This document shows positions 42,512 to 51,535 of a DNA stretch of 64,000 nt, in pieces; the stretch's first letter is position 1, and each line of letters opens with the position of its first letter. The translations under genes were made by a program, and so were the position numbers. Under the pieces are notes generated by a model, which saw nothing but the letters and a program-made list of their open reading frames with translations, did no database searches and was not told the DNA's origin. The DNA lies in assembly GCA_017795005.1 (NCBI GenBank), contig CP051242.1:1488001-1552000 (forward strand), read 5' to 3'. The DNA comes from Balneolaceae bacterium (GTDB lineage: Bacteria > Bacteroidota > Rhodothermia > Balneolales > Balneolaceae).

Positions 42512-44914
42512 TTAAAGTTCAGATTTAAAAGGAATTGTGATATTCAATACAAAATTACGACCAGGCTCCGGAACGTTAATTAATCGGTAGTAACTGGTAT
42601 GATTGAAGTATTTTTCATTCAGTACATTTTGTATTTGCATAGTTACTGAGATGGCTTGTTTACCGAACGGAATCTCTCCTCCAAGTCCCAGGTTTACTGA
42701 GGTATACCCATCAGTAGGTTCTTCAGGAGGTACAATGTTCGTTTGAGATGCAACAAGCTTTAGATCTATCGAAGCATAGAGGTTTTGCAGACTTCGAAAT
42801 GCTGGTTGCACAAATTTCATATTCAAAAGGGCAGAAGCAGGCGGAGAAAAAGGAAGGGTAAATCCCTTTTTAATCCCTGAGAGTTGTTTCGAATACACAT
42901 ACTCTCCCATAAAGCCAAGCTGCCAATTTTGTGTAACCTGAAAGTGGGAATGAATTTCACCACCGTACCGGAACACTTCACTTTGGGTGTATTCATACAC
43001 CTGGTTTCCATTTCCATACAGGCGGTCATGCTCCGGCGTGGGATTTAAATAGATATAGTTCGGGAAATAATTGAGGAATGGAGTTACTCCGACCGTGAAT
43101 TTATCTCGGCTGTATTCTAGTCCCGCGTCTAGTTGATAAGATTCTTCTGCGGACAAATCAGGATCACCTACTTCATAACTAAAGTGATGATAGTTAACCC
43201 CGTTAGCTGCGAGTTCTTTAGCAATAGGCATTCTGAAACTTTTACCCACGTTCATTTTAATGAGCCAGTGGTCGGGGTTAATGTTATAACCCAGTGACCA
43301 AGAAAAATTTGAAAAATTTCGGTCTAATGCCTGAGCACGTAGTAAATATTCCGTTTCTGTACCTTCATCGTTTACAGGAGATTGAAACCAATCGTAATAT
43401 TCTTTGATGGAAATATTTCCATGATCAAAACGCAGACCGAATTGAAGGATGCTTCTTTCGCTAACAGAGCGTTTGGCAATAGCAAAAGCACCCATCGTGA
43501 ATTGTTTGAAAGCCGGGATAATAAATCCAAACCCGTCAATCTTATTATTCTGAAATTCGCTGTTTAATCCACCTGTGATGGATGTATTCCCGGATAAATC
43601 ATACTCAGCTTCTAAATTTCCTGAATAGATATATTTTTCAAAACCACGCTCAAGATCAGAGTCAAAACTCATGGTATCCGGGAACATGGGTGGCATAAAA
43701 CCATGACTTACATATTCGCTGTGTTCTTCCCTTAAGTTGTGCTGAAATCCCAGATTAGAGGTCAACCTTAAATCCCCAGTCACCCAGCTCGACGTATTAA
43801 TTACTTTGGTATGATTGACTTTTTGATATGGATAATAATTATCGCGGCTGGATGCATCATGCAGGTCGGTGTTAACATTCCGGGGCTCGAGACCGTGAGC
43901 GTTTGCAAAAAATCCACTTTTGCTATTGATACTGCTTACATAAAATTTACTATGAAAACCGGATTTCAAAATCCCAAGACCCAGATGGAAATTACGATCG
44001 TATCCTGCGGTATTTCTTAATAGCTGATTACTTAGTGGGGCTCTGAATGAGTAAATATCCACACTATCGGTTGGAACGCGATAGTCTCCATAATCCAGAA
44101 TTGTAGTTTGCAGTTTGCCATACAACCAATCTTTCCGTCCTTCAATCAGAAAAGAAGCCCCAATCAGGTTGTTATTCGTCTTTCCTGTCAAATCCGCTCT
44201 GCCGGTAAGCGAATATTTTTCAGGCACCTTATTCTGCTGAACATGAACAACCCCGGCGATAGCATCGGATCCATATTGTAATGAAGCGGGACCTTTAATC
44301 ACTTCGAGATGGTCAATGGCATATTGATCGATTTCCAGTCCGTGATCCGCTCCCCATTGTTGCCCTTCGTGTTTGATGCCATTTTCTACCACAACAACCC
44401 GGTTAAAACCAAGCCCGCGGATCACTGGTTTTGAATGTCCTGAACCTATATCAATGGTTGAAACCCCAGGAAGACGATCCAGCGATTTCATCAAACTTCC
44501 TCCAAGATTTTCCTTCAGAAACTGTTCGTTTACCACCTCGACGTTTAATGTCTGTTCTCTTTTAGCTTCTTCCGCCAGATTATAACTCACTAAAACTTCT
44601 TCCAGCAACAATTCAGTTGGTTCAAGCTGAATATTGTACTCAGTGTCTCGGTCAATAAACACTGAATCCTCTACTGAATTAAAACCAACATAGGAGACTG
44701 TTACAGAATACAATCCTTTTGGGAGCTTGGTGAATTGAAATTCTCCAAGTTCGTTGGTACTAGTCCCTTTTTGTAATGGGTGGATAATGATAGTCGCTCC
44801 GCTCAAAGCCTCTTCGTTCACATCTGTAACAACACCAAATAACGAGAATGAGGATTGGGCAGCCGCTGTAACTGTTAACATGCAAACACATGCCAACAAT
44901 AATAGCCTGTTCAT
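42512..44914 (-). CDS. TonB-dependent receptor, probable metal importer
   Basis: The start is ATG 44914, giving the leader MNRLLLLACVCMLTVTAAAQ. A TTG at 44950 is less likely. Order: CarboxypepD_reg-like domain (about 22-105), plug (about 110-230, with VIRGLGFNRVVVVENG), then a 22-strand barrel ending NFVLNITIPFKSEL. It imports a substrate across the outer membrane using TonB energy. The family alone does not say which. Upstream palindrome 5, the His-rich protein before it and two DUF4625 lipoproteins after it suggest zinc or a zincophore. Confidence 0.9.
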   Translation of the reverse strand: MNRLLLLACVCMLTVTAAAQSSFSLFGVVTDVNEEALSGATIIIHPLQKGTSTNELGEFQFTKLPKGLYSVTVSYVGFNSVEDSVFIDRDTEYNIQLEPTELLLEEVLVSYNLAEEAKREQTLNVEVVNEQFLKENLGGSLMKSLDRLPGVSTIDIGSGHSKPVIRGLGFNRVVVVENGIKHEGQQWGADHGLEIDQYAIDHLEVIKGPASLQYGSDAIAGVVHVQQNKVPEKYSLTGRADLTGKTNNNLIGASFLIEGRKDWLYGKLQTTILDYGDYRVPTDSVDIYSFRAPLSNQLLRNTAGYDRNFHLGLGILKSGFHSKFYVSSINSKSGFFANAHGLEPRNVNTDLHDASSRDNYYPYQKVNHTKVINTSSWVTGDLRLTSNLGFQHNLREEHSEYVSHGFMPPMFPDTMSFDSDLERGFEKYIYSGNLEAEYDLSGNTSITGGLNSEFQNNKIDGFGFIIPAFKQFTMGAFAIAKRSVSERSILQFGLRFDHGNISIKEYYDWFQSPVNDEGTETEYLLRAQALDRNFSNFSWSLGYNINPDHWLIKMNVGKSFRMPIAKELAANGVNYHHFSYEVGDPDLSAEESYQLDAGLEYSRDKFTVGVTPFLNYFPNYIYLNPTPEHDRLYGNGNQVYEYTQSEVFRYGGEIHSHFQVTQNWQLGFMGEYVYSKQLSGIKKGFTLPFSPPASALLNMKFVQPAFRSLQNLYASIDLKLVASQTNIVPPEEPTDGYTSVNLGLGGEIPFGKQAISVTMQIQNVLNEKYFNHTSYYRLINVPEPGRNFVLNITIPFKSEL

Positions 44915-44971
44915 GAAAATTTGTTTGAAAAAATTGAATTTGGACAGCAAAAATACTGTTTCAGAGATGGA

Positions 44972-45331
44972 TTAAGCCAAATTCACAGGAGGAGCTCTAA
45001 GAGATGGGTGAGCGGTGATTTCTACCGAATACTGATCGTATGCTTGCTTTGAAAAATCTTCGGTTTTATCAAGATCAAAAGCTTGCAAAGTGAAAGAATC
45101 GGGCCCGTCGTTTGCGGAGAATGAAAAATCACAAATCCCGCAAGATGGAGCTTCATCTTTAACCTGATGATGACCTGCTGGTAAAATACTATCACTTGAG
45201 CACGATTTGTGATGTTCATGCACTTCATCTTCATCACAACCAAGTAATATTTCGTGTATAGGTTGGACTAAAGTCGGAAAGACAAAAATGACTAATAGTA
45301 GAAAAGCAATGTGTGATCTGAACTGAAACAT
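44972..45331 (-). CDS. Small exported His/Cys protein ending in an RAPP motif (paralogue of 8193)
   Basis: The 119-residue protein has a hydrophobic leader (about 8-25), then CDEDEVHEHHKSCSSD, HHQ, a CGIC pair and the terminal SLRAPPVNLA. The layout matches the protein at 8193-8570. It is the first gene after operator 5 and precedes the TonB receptor by about 60 bases. It may bind metal in the periplasm for the receptor. No named family was recognised. Confidence 0.72.
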   Translation of the reverse strand: MFQFRSHIAFLLLVIFVFPTLVQPIHEILLGCDEDEVHEHHKSCSSDSILPAGHHQVKDEAPSCGICDFSFSANDGPDSFTLQAFDLDKTEDFSKQAYDQYSVEITAHPSLRAPPVNLA

Positions 45332-45389
45332 TTACTAAAATTGTTCACTTAAATGAACGCTTATAAAGAATTTCTCTTGTAGTAAGATT

Positions 45390-45397
45390 CAAAGTTA
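45390..45397 (-). promoter_or_regulatory. -7 box of the TonB-receptor operon promoter
   Basis: On the minus strand the box reads TAACTTTG, an exact TAnnTTTG match. A TTG lies about 20 bases upstream within operator 5. The start codon of the first gene is about 60 bases downstream. Confidence 0.55.
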
Positions 45398-45403
45398 ATC
45401 TTT

Positions 45404-45420
45404 TTGCAACTGTGTTGCAA
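45404..45420. promoter_or_regulatory. Candidate Zur/Fur-type operator 5
   Basis: A perfect 7-3-7 palindrome, TTGCAAC-TGT-GTTGCAA, ends six bases before the -7 box of the TonB-receptor operon. It therefore spans the -33 to -15 part of the promoter, the classic place for a repressor. Confidence 0.75.
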
Positions 45421-45506
45421 TAACGGTGTTTTATGATTTTTAAAAATGCGATGTTCAATTCTTAGAATAGTGACCGAGTTTAATAGGATGTTCTACATTA
45501 TAGATT

Positions 45507-45552
45507 AAAGGAACAAGGAACACCTGATAGTTTCCCTTTTTCCTTGCTCCCT
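45507..45552. repeat. Imperfect inverted repeat, copy 2 of a dispersed element
   Basis: About 42 of 46 bases match 8028-8073. The stem is formed by AAGGAACAAGGAA and TTCCTTGCTCC. It lies 11 bases beyond the rlmN stop codon on the minus strand. Confidence 0.65.
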
Positions 45553-45563
45553 AGTCAATCATC

Positions 45564-46676
45564 CTAATTCTTAGCAATCGTTTTTCCTTTGGGAGCCCCT
45601 TCCCGGATTGCCAGTTGGCCACACCCCGCATCGATATCATCACCGCGACTTCGACGTACAGTTGCTCTTACATCATGTTTGATTAGTGCTTTCAGAAAAG
45701 CATCAAGCCGGTCTTCACGGGCTCTCTGTAATTCCACTCCAGCCACATTATTATACATGATAATATTAACCTTGCTTGGAGCCCATTTTACAATTCGCGC
45801 AAGGTTTTTTGCGTCTTCATAAGTATCATTAAAACCGTCAAAAAGAAGATATTCGTAAGTAAGTGGACGTTCTGTTTTTCTGTGATAATACTTTACCGCT
45901 TCCTCCAGACTATCCAGGTTCATAGAGCTATTGATGGGCATGATTTTATCCCGCTTTTCGTCGCTGGGAGCGTGCAATGAAATAGCCAGATTAAACGGCT
46001 CCTGATCATCTGCCAATTGCTTGATTTGTTTGGTAAGTCCGACTGTAGAAACAGTGATTCTCTTTGGGGAAAGTTCGATACTTAAAGGGTCAGAAATGAT
46101 GGAAGCTGAGTTAACTACGGTTTTATAATTATGAAGTGGTTCACCCATCCCCATATATACAATGTTGGTGATTTTTTTATCATACTTCTCTTCGGTAATA
46201 GAATTAATGTATTGTACCTGATCCACAACCTCTCCATGACTCAGGTTTCTGAAAAATCCCATTTTACCTGTGGCACAAAATGAACATCCAAATACACATC
46301 CAACCTGAGATGAAACACAAACTGTAAGTCGTTTAGGCACTCCATCAGGATAGAAATCCGGGATCATCACTGCTTCTACTTTATAGTCTTTATCCTCATC
46401 ATTTAGTTTAAAAAGAAACTTGATAGTCCCATCTTTAGACTCTTGCTGATTAGCTACAGAAATTCGGTTAATCGTGGCAATTTCATCCAGCTTGGATCTT
46501 AAATCTTTAGAAAGATTCGTCATCTCATCAAAAGAAGAAGCTCCCTTTTGATACAACCATTGAAAGAGTTGATCAGCTCTGAAACGAGGTAACCCTAACT
46601 CTTTACAGAAGGTTAAGAGTTGTTCTTTAGTGAGAGATTTTAAGTCGGTTTTCTTAAGACTGGTGATGTTGCTCAT
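45564..46676 (-). CDS. rlmN: 23S rRNA (adenine2503-C2)-methyltransferase
   Basis: RlmN is a radical SAM enzyme that methylates A2503 of 23S rRNA and A37 of some tRNAs. The CxxxCxxC cluster motif is CVFGCSFCATG. GMGEPLHNY and the C-terminal Cys (DIDAGCGQLA) are present, giving the full catalytic set. The length of 370 residues is normal. A TATCTTTG -7 box at 46684-46691 (minus strand) is so close to the ATG that the transcript would be nearly leaderless. Confidence 0.93.
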   Translation of the reverse strand: MSNITSLKKTDLKSLTKEQLLTFCKELGLPRFRADQLFQWLYQKGASSFDEMTNLSKDLRSKLDEIATINRISVANQQESKDGTIKFLFKLNDEDKDYKVEAVMIPDFYPDGVPKRLTVCVSSQVGCVFGCSFCATGKMGFFRNLSHGEVVDQVQYINSITEEKYDKKITNIVYMGMGEPLHNYKTVVNSASIISDPLSIELSPKRITVSTVGLTKQIKQLADDQEPFNLAISLHAPSDEKRDKIMPINSSMNLDSLEEAVKYYHRKTERPLTYEYLLFDGFNDTYEDAKNLARIVKWAPSKVNIIMYNNVAGVELQRAREDRLDAFLKALIKHDVRATVRRSRGDDIDAGCGQLAIREGAPKGKTIAKN

Positions 46677-46725
46677 GATGTATCAAAGATACAAATACAT
46701 CAGACCAACGACCACCGATCAAATT

Positions 46726-47352
46726 CTACAAATAGGCTTTAGCTGCAGCAAAAAGTATATCGCCGTCAATACGTTCTCTGTAGTTTGGATTTACGTATTG
46801 AAAATCAACAATTCCATCAGTTCCTACAATATACACAGCTGGAGCTGGAAGGATGTGATGGTCGTATCCCGAATTCTCTTCCAAATCCAAACCAATATTT
46901 TTGTAGCGCTCTACCGTTGCCGCATCTACTTTGAAAGCAATACCGAATGCCTTTAAAACATTCGCAGGACTATCTGAAAGTAGGGTGTAAGAGAGTTCAT
47001 TTTCTGAAATAGTTTTTTTAAGAACTTCAGGTCGGTCTACGCTAATTGCAAGGATTTGGTAACCCATTCCAACTATGTCTTTTTCAAATTTTTGAAGCTC
47101 GGTCATATGACGGCTGCAGTACGGACACCAACCACCACGATAAAAAACTAATATTGTAGGCTTTTCAGCTACAACAGATCTTAGTTTTACCATCTCATTA
47201 TCCAAAGTTTTCAGAGATACGTCGGGAATTTCTGAATTTATCAGAATCGGATTGACTTTGGTAGGTGAGTCAGGAACTTCCTGAGAATAAGCATTAGTAA
47301 TAAGAAATAAGGATATAACTATCCCTGATAAAATAGATGACCAGAGTTTCAT
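46726..47352 (-). CDS. Exported AhpC/TSA-type peroxiredoxin-like protein
   Basis: The 208-residue protein has a signal peptide (cut near AYS), then a thioredoxin fold with FYRGGWCPYCSRHM (CxxC, about residues 74-77) and VYIVGTDGIVDFQYV. The CPYC pair right after the GGW box suits a periplasmic thiol oxidoreductase or AhpC/TSA-like peroxidase. It lies about 50 bases upstream of rlmN on the same strand. Confidence 0.85.
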   Translation of the reverse strand: MKLWSSILSGIVISLFLITNAYSQEVPDSPTKVNPILINSEIPDVSLKTLDNEMVKLRSVVAEKPTILVFYRGGWCPYCSRHMTELQKFEKDIVGMGYQILAISVDRPEVLKKTISENELSYTLLSDSPANVLKAFGIAFKVDAATVERYKNIGLDLEENSGYDHHILPAPAVYIVGTDGIVDFQYVNPNYRERIDGDILFAAAKAYL

Positions 47353-47436
47353 TAAATAATAATTGGTTTAAAGTTGAACTAAATTAACCAATCGTACACA
47401 AAGCCTCACTAAAAGAGGCAAGATGTTACAGAAATG

Positions 47437-48714
47437 TTAAAGTCTGGTGTTCACAATATTATTGTAAATAGAACCGAAAGTCACTTCGAAACCAACGGCA
47501 CCCCAAAATTCGTAAGAAGTGGCTTGTTGTCTGGTATTTGCGATGGCTTCTTTATCGGTTACACCACCGGCAGAAAGAGAAAGTTGATCGTTAATAATGG
47601 CGTACCCCGTTTCAAAGAAAACAGATAAACCTCGAACAATTCTCATATCGATTTCAAAATTAAGATTCAGTCTATTCTTTGAGAAGTCATGAAGGTAATG
47701 TCGACCGTTAATTCTTGCCTCAATACTTCCCCAGGGTTTGGTGTAATCCATATTGAAAACCAGTTCCTGCCGAGCCAGAACTTCGCTGGTTTCTCCAAAA
47801 ATGGTTCGTTCTGTGTAGTCATAAAGCGAGGTGAAAATCCCATAGCGCAATGTTACTTCACGACGAGCGTATTCACGATATGGATAAAAGCTGTATTCAA
47901 TTGCAGGGGTAAACCCAAGTTGCAGATCGATATTATTTCGTGAAGATGAGCTTGCATTTACATATCCACCAACAGACCAATGATCATTTATACTATATGC
48001 CAATTGACTGAAGATGTTTTGCTCTTCTCTTTTAAAGATATCATCATAAATAACTTCGGTTGTATCAAAAGTTATTGGGTCGATGCTTAAGGAATCATTT
48101 TGGAAAGTATCCTGATTGTATCTGTAGTTATAATTAAGGTTAAATTTCCAGGTTTCAGTTATTCTTCTGATTCTAGCCCGTCCATTTAAGTTCAGAGAAC
48201 TTCTGGTTTCTTCTCCTGAAAACCAGCTACTTCCTCCAAATTCAAAAATCCAGCTATTCCACGGGTCATTTTCCTGCAGATCAAATATCGATTCATTACG
48301 ACCGGAATAAGAGAGGTTGAACCCATCCAGTGCATCCAATTCCGTTAAAAACGAAACAAAGCCAAGTTTTATATAAGTAACCAATCCATTTCGTTCCTCC
48401 TCATCTGTATCGGAATCGTAAGAGTTGTAGATATATTCTGTAGATCGGTTTTCTAAATTACCTTGTCCAATAAAGTTCAAAGTATATTGTGTTCCACCAC
48501 TTCCTGTACCTTGTCGGGTAATTATAAGGTGAACTTCTGCATCAGCCTGATCACGCACGAAGTTTATAAATTCGATTTCGCTTCTTATAAATGTACTGTT
48601 ACATCCTCTACAATCAAGATATACGGAAAGCGGCTGTGAAGGGGTAGACTCCTGAGCCTTCAAAGAAGAGAACGAAAGGAGTGCTGCAAAAAGAAAAAGA
48701 GCTTTTTTGAACAA
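47437..48714 (-). CDS. Predicted outer-membrane barrel protein, unknown
   Basis: I place the start at TTG 48714 because it gives a neat signal peptide (FKKALFLFAALLSFSSLKAQ) and because a -7 box (TAGTTTTG) lies between it and the upstream TTG at 48777. The mature protein opens with a conserved-looking SVYLDCRGCNSTFIRSEI (two close Cys), then alternating beta strands to the end. Roughly 425 residues. It resembles uncharacterised Bacteroidota barrel proteins. I cannot name a family. Confidence 0.72.
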   Translation of the reverse strand: MFKKALFLFAALLSFSSLKAQESTPSQPLSVYLDCRGCNSTFIRSEIEFINFVRDQADAEVHLIITRQGTGSGGTQYTLNFIGQGNLENRSTEYIYNSYDSDTDEEERNGLVTYIKLGFVSFLTELDALDGFNLSYSGRNESIFDLQENDPWNSWIFEFGGSSWFSGEETRSSLNLNGRARIRRITETWKFNLNYNYRYNQDTFQNDSLSIDPITFDTTEVIYDDIFKREEQNIFSQLAYSINDHWSVGGYVNASSSSRNNIDLQLGFTPAIEYSFYPYREYARREVTLRYGIFTSLYDYTERTIFGETSEVLARQELVFNMDYTKPWGSIEARINGRHYLHDFSKNRLNLNFEIDMRIVRGLSVFFETGYAIINDQLSLSAGGVTDKEAIANTRQQATSYEFWGAVGFEVTFGSIYNNIVNTRL

Positions 48715-48743
48715 TGGATCAATTCTAAATTTAGTTAAAGCGA

Positions 48744-48751
48744 CAAAACTA
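48744..48751 (-). promoter_or_regulatory. -7 box for the barrel protein gene
   Basis: On the minus strand the box reads TAGTTTTG (TAnnTTTG). A TTTTTG lies about 23 bases upstream. This would start transcription near 48737, after the upstream TTG, which decides the start at 48714. Confidence 0.45.
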
Positions 48752-48795
48752 CATCTTTTAATTTCGTTGATTTGCAAAAAGATTTAATCAGGAAC

Positions 48796-49539
48796 TTATA
48801 AAAGTATCTGAAAAGCAGTCATTGCAAGAATAGCCATCGTGACCCAAAAACCAATTTTATGAGGTTCACATTTTTGAAGAGCTTCTGGGATTAATTCTGC
48901 AAATACCATCCAAATCATTGCTCCTGCTGCAAGTCCAAGCCCTAATGGAAGATATTCCCGGAATGCATCTACAAATAAAAAAGCAGGAATAGCCATAATT
49001 GGCTGAGGTAGGCTTGAAAAAATACTCCACCCAACTGCTTTAATTGGGGTAGTCCCTTTTGGAACCATAACAAGGCTAATTGCAAGTCCTTCCGGAATAT
49101 TATGAACAGCTATAGCAATAGCTATAAAAATTCCAAACTCAAGAGTATTGGCAAATGAAACACCTACACTAACTCCCTCAGCAAAGGAGTGGATAGTCAT
49201 AATTCCTAAAAAGAGCAGCATTTTTTTACTTCCGGCACCAACCAGATCTTTTACCTCTACATCGAATTTTTTGTTCATCCAGTTATCAGCAGTAATTACC
49301 AGTACCACTCCCAAAAGCATCCCTGCTAAAGTCATCCATTCATTTTCCAGATAACCTTCAAAAATTAAATTATAACTCGCTGAAAGCATTAGTCCCGAAG
49401 CAACGGCATTAGCTTTCCCAAGGAAAGAATCAGATATATTTTTTATAAAAAAGAAAGGAATCGCACCAATCCCGGTAGCTATAGCGGTGATAAACGAATA
49501 GATAAAAACTTTAAATATGGTAGAGTCTAAGAATTCCAT
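48796..49539 (-). CDS. ZIP-family metal transporter
   Basis: The 247-residue protein has about eight helices and the ZIP metal-path motifs in helices 4 and 5: HSFAEGVSVG and HNIPEGLAI. These His and Glu form the binuclear zinc site. ZIP proteins carry Zn, Fe or Mn into the cytoplasm. It stands apart from the TGCAAC-marked genes and no such palindrome is seen upstream, so it may be constitutive or otherwise controlled. Confidence 0.9.
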   Translation of the reverse strand: MEFLDSTIFKVFIYSFITAIATGIGAIPFFFIKNISDSFLGKANAVASGLMLSASYNLIFEGYLENEWMTLAGMLLGVVLVITADNWMNKKFDVEVKDLVGAGSKKMLLFLGIMTIHSFAEGVSVGVSFANTLEFGIFIAIAIAVHNIPEGLAISLVMVPKGTTPIKAVGWSIFSSLPQPIMAIPAFLFVDAFREYLPLGLGLAAGAMIWMVFAELIPEALQKCEPHKIGFWVTMAILAMTAFQILL

Positions 49540-49689
49540 AGTGAATAGTATTTCAAAATATAGCAGAGCTTAACTGGATATACTATCGAGATATGAAATT
49601 TAGAAACAGATTAAATAGCTAAATAATTACCCCATTTTACCAGCAAATGGCTATACTTGAACACTCATAAATTTCAATGATATTAAGCT

Positions 49690-50340
49690 TTGATTGACGA
49701 TCGCCGATTTGCACGCCCCCGGAAAAAACTGGTAGAAGAACTACGGGAAAAGGGGATACAAGACGAAAGGGTACTAATGGCTATTAGTAAAATTCCAAGA
49801 CATTCCCTGGTTGATACTGCATTGCATTCAAAGGCATATAACGACACCGCTCTTCCAATTGGAATGGGGCAGACTATTTCGCAACCCTATACCGTTGCCA
49901 GACAAACAGAATTGTTAGAGATAGAACAAGGAAATAAAATTCTCGAAATTGGTACTGGCTCAAGTTATCAATGCATGGTGCTTTGTGAAATGGGAGCCGA
50001 TGTATTCAGTGTTGAACGACATAATGAATTATATCACAGAGCTAAAGAAGCACTTCGAAACCAGGGTTATAAAGCCATGTTAAAAGCGGGAGATGGTACA
50101 TTGGGATGGTCGACGTATGCACCTTATGATGGAATAGTAGTAACTGCCGGCGCTCCTGTAGTTCCTCAGGATTTAATCAAGCAACTAACCATTGGTGGAA
50201 AACTGGTCATTCCGGTTGGAGACAATAAAAAGCAGATGATGCTTAAAATTACCAGGGTATCAGAGTCTGAATATCATCAGGAGGAATTTGATAATTTTAA
50301 ATTTGTGCCTTTGATTGGCGAAAAAGGATGGGATAATTAG
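49690..50340 (+). CDS. pcm: Protein-L-isoaspartate O-methyltransferase
   Basis: Pcm methylates isoaspartyl residues in aged proteins as the first step of repair. The SAM motif is ILEIGTGSSYQCMVL. The family motifs LPIGMGQTISQPY and DGIVVTAGAPVVP are present. The start is TTG 49690; the 216-residue length is typical. The DUF368 gene begins immediately after the stop. Confidence 0.9.
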   Translation: MIDDRRFARPRKKLVEELREKGIQDERVLMAISKIPRHSLVDTALHSKAYNDTALPIGMGQTISQPYTVARQTELLEIEQGNKILEIGTGSSYQCMVLCEMGADVFSVERHNELYHRAKEALRNQGYKAMLKAGDGTLGWSTYAPYDGIVVTAGAPVVPQDLIKQLTIGGKLVIPVGDNKKQMMLKITRVSESEYHQEEFDNFKFVPLIGEKGWDN

Positions 50341-50341
50341 T

Positions 50342-51463
50342 TTGGCAGATCAGGATCAGATTATCAAAGAAGAAAATAAAGATACAACTACCCCAAAAGA
50401 AGCTCCGATTCTGGCAGTAAAAGGATTCATAATGGGGTCTGCTGATATTGTTCCAGGAGTAAGTGGCGGTACTATGGCACTTATTTTGGGCATCTATGAA
50501 CGCCTCTTAAATGCTATTAAAAGTGCAGATGTCTCATTTATAAAGAACTTGCTCACTTTTAAGTGGAAAATCGCTTTTAGTCAGATTCATATTTTTTTTC
50601 TTGGAGTGTTATTTTTTGGGATTTTTAGTGCAGCTGCTTTCTTTACAAAGGTAGTACCACTTCAGATTTACATGTTCACACATCCGGAAATTGTATTTGG
50701 TCTTTTTTTTGGACTTATTGTTGGCTCGATTTACATACTTATAAAAGCGCTGGAAAAATTTTCAATTAAAGAAAGTATTTTTCTTTTAGCAGGGATTGCT
50801 TTTGGGCTTTGGATCGTGAGTCTTGTTCCTACTGATACTCCTGATCATCCCGCTTTTGTGTTTTTAACCGGAATGATTGCTATAAGCGCTATGATATTGC
50901 CGGGTATTTCGGGTTCATATCTGTTACTCATTTTTAGGAAATATGATTTCCTTCTTACCAATATTAGCCTGATTGGTACAGAAGACAGTTTAACTGCGAT
51001 CATTAATATTTTACCATTTACTCTGGGTTCTTTGGTTGGTATTGCGCTATTCTCACGATTTCTTTCCTGGCTTCTTGGAAAATTTCACTCGCAAACTATT
51101 TCAGTGTTGATTGGCTTCCTTATAGGCTCGTTGTTTGTGATTTGGCCGTTTCAGCACAGGGAATACGTTGAACAGGTTAGAGAAGTAGAGTTAGTGAGCG
51201 CTTCAGATGAAAGGGTGTTGGAGCTTAGAAATAACCCAAATGAAAACCTTCCTGAATTTGAACGACTTGGAGAAGAAACAACTACAGGAACTATCGAAGT
51301 TCAAACGATTAAAAAGAAGCTCATTCATTCCGAACCATTTATTCCGGGAAGTTTAGGATCCACAGGAAAAGAAAATCCGAATGTGTGGGGAGGTGTACTT
51401 GGGATGTTAATAGGTGTACTATTGGTTGGTGGAATTGATAGGTTAAGAGAAACAAAAGAGTAA
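50342..51463 (+). CDS. DUF368 membrane protein (PopT-type polyprenyl-phosphate transporter)
   Basis: DUF368 proteins recycle undecaprenyl-phosphate across the membrane (PopT). The motif GSADIVPGVSGGTMALILG and the second repeat ISAMILPGISGSYLLLIF mark the inverted-repeat fold. About nine helices, and a C-terminal insertion of about 75 residues before the last helix. I choose TTG 50342, one base after the pcm stop, over TTG 50315 inside pcm. Confidence 0.88.
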   Translation: MADQDQIIKEENKDTTTPKEAPILAVKGFIMGSADIVPGVSGGTMALILGIYERLLNAIKSADVSFIKNLLTFKWKIAFSQIHIFFLGVLFFGIFSAAAFFTKVVPLQIYMFTHPEIVFGLFFGLIVGSIYILIKALEKFSIKESIFLLAGIAFGLWIVSLVPTDTPDHPAFVFLTGMIAISAMILPGISGSYLLLIFRKYDFLLTNISLIGTEDSLTAIINILPFTLGSLVGIALFSRFLSWLLGKFHSQTISVLIGFLIGSLFVIWPFQHREYVEQVREVELVSASDERVLELRNNPNENLPEFERLGEETTTGTIEVQTIKKKLIHSEPFIPGSLGSTGKENPNVWGGVLGMLIGVLLVGGIDRLRETKE

Positions 51464-51535
51464 TTCCTTCATTAATCCTTCATGAATTTTTTGCACAATA
51501 CGAGTGCAGAGGTTAACAAAAACATGGAGGTCATT

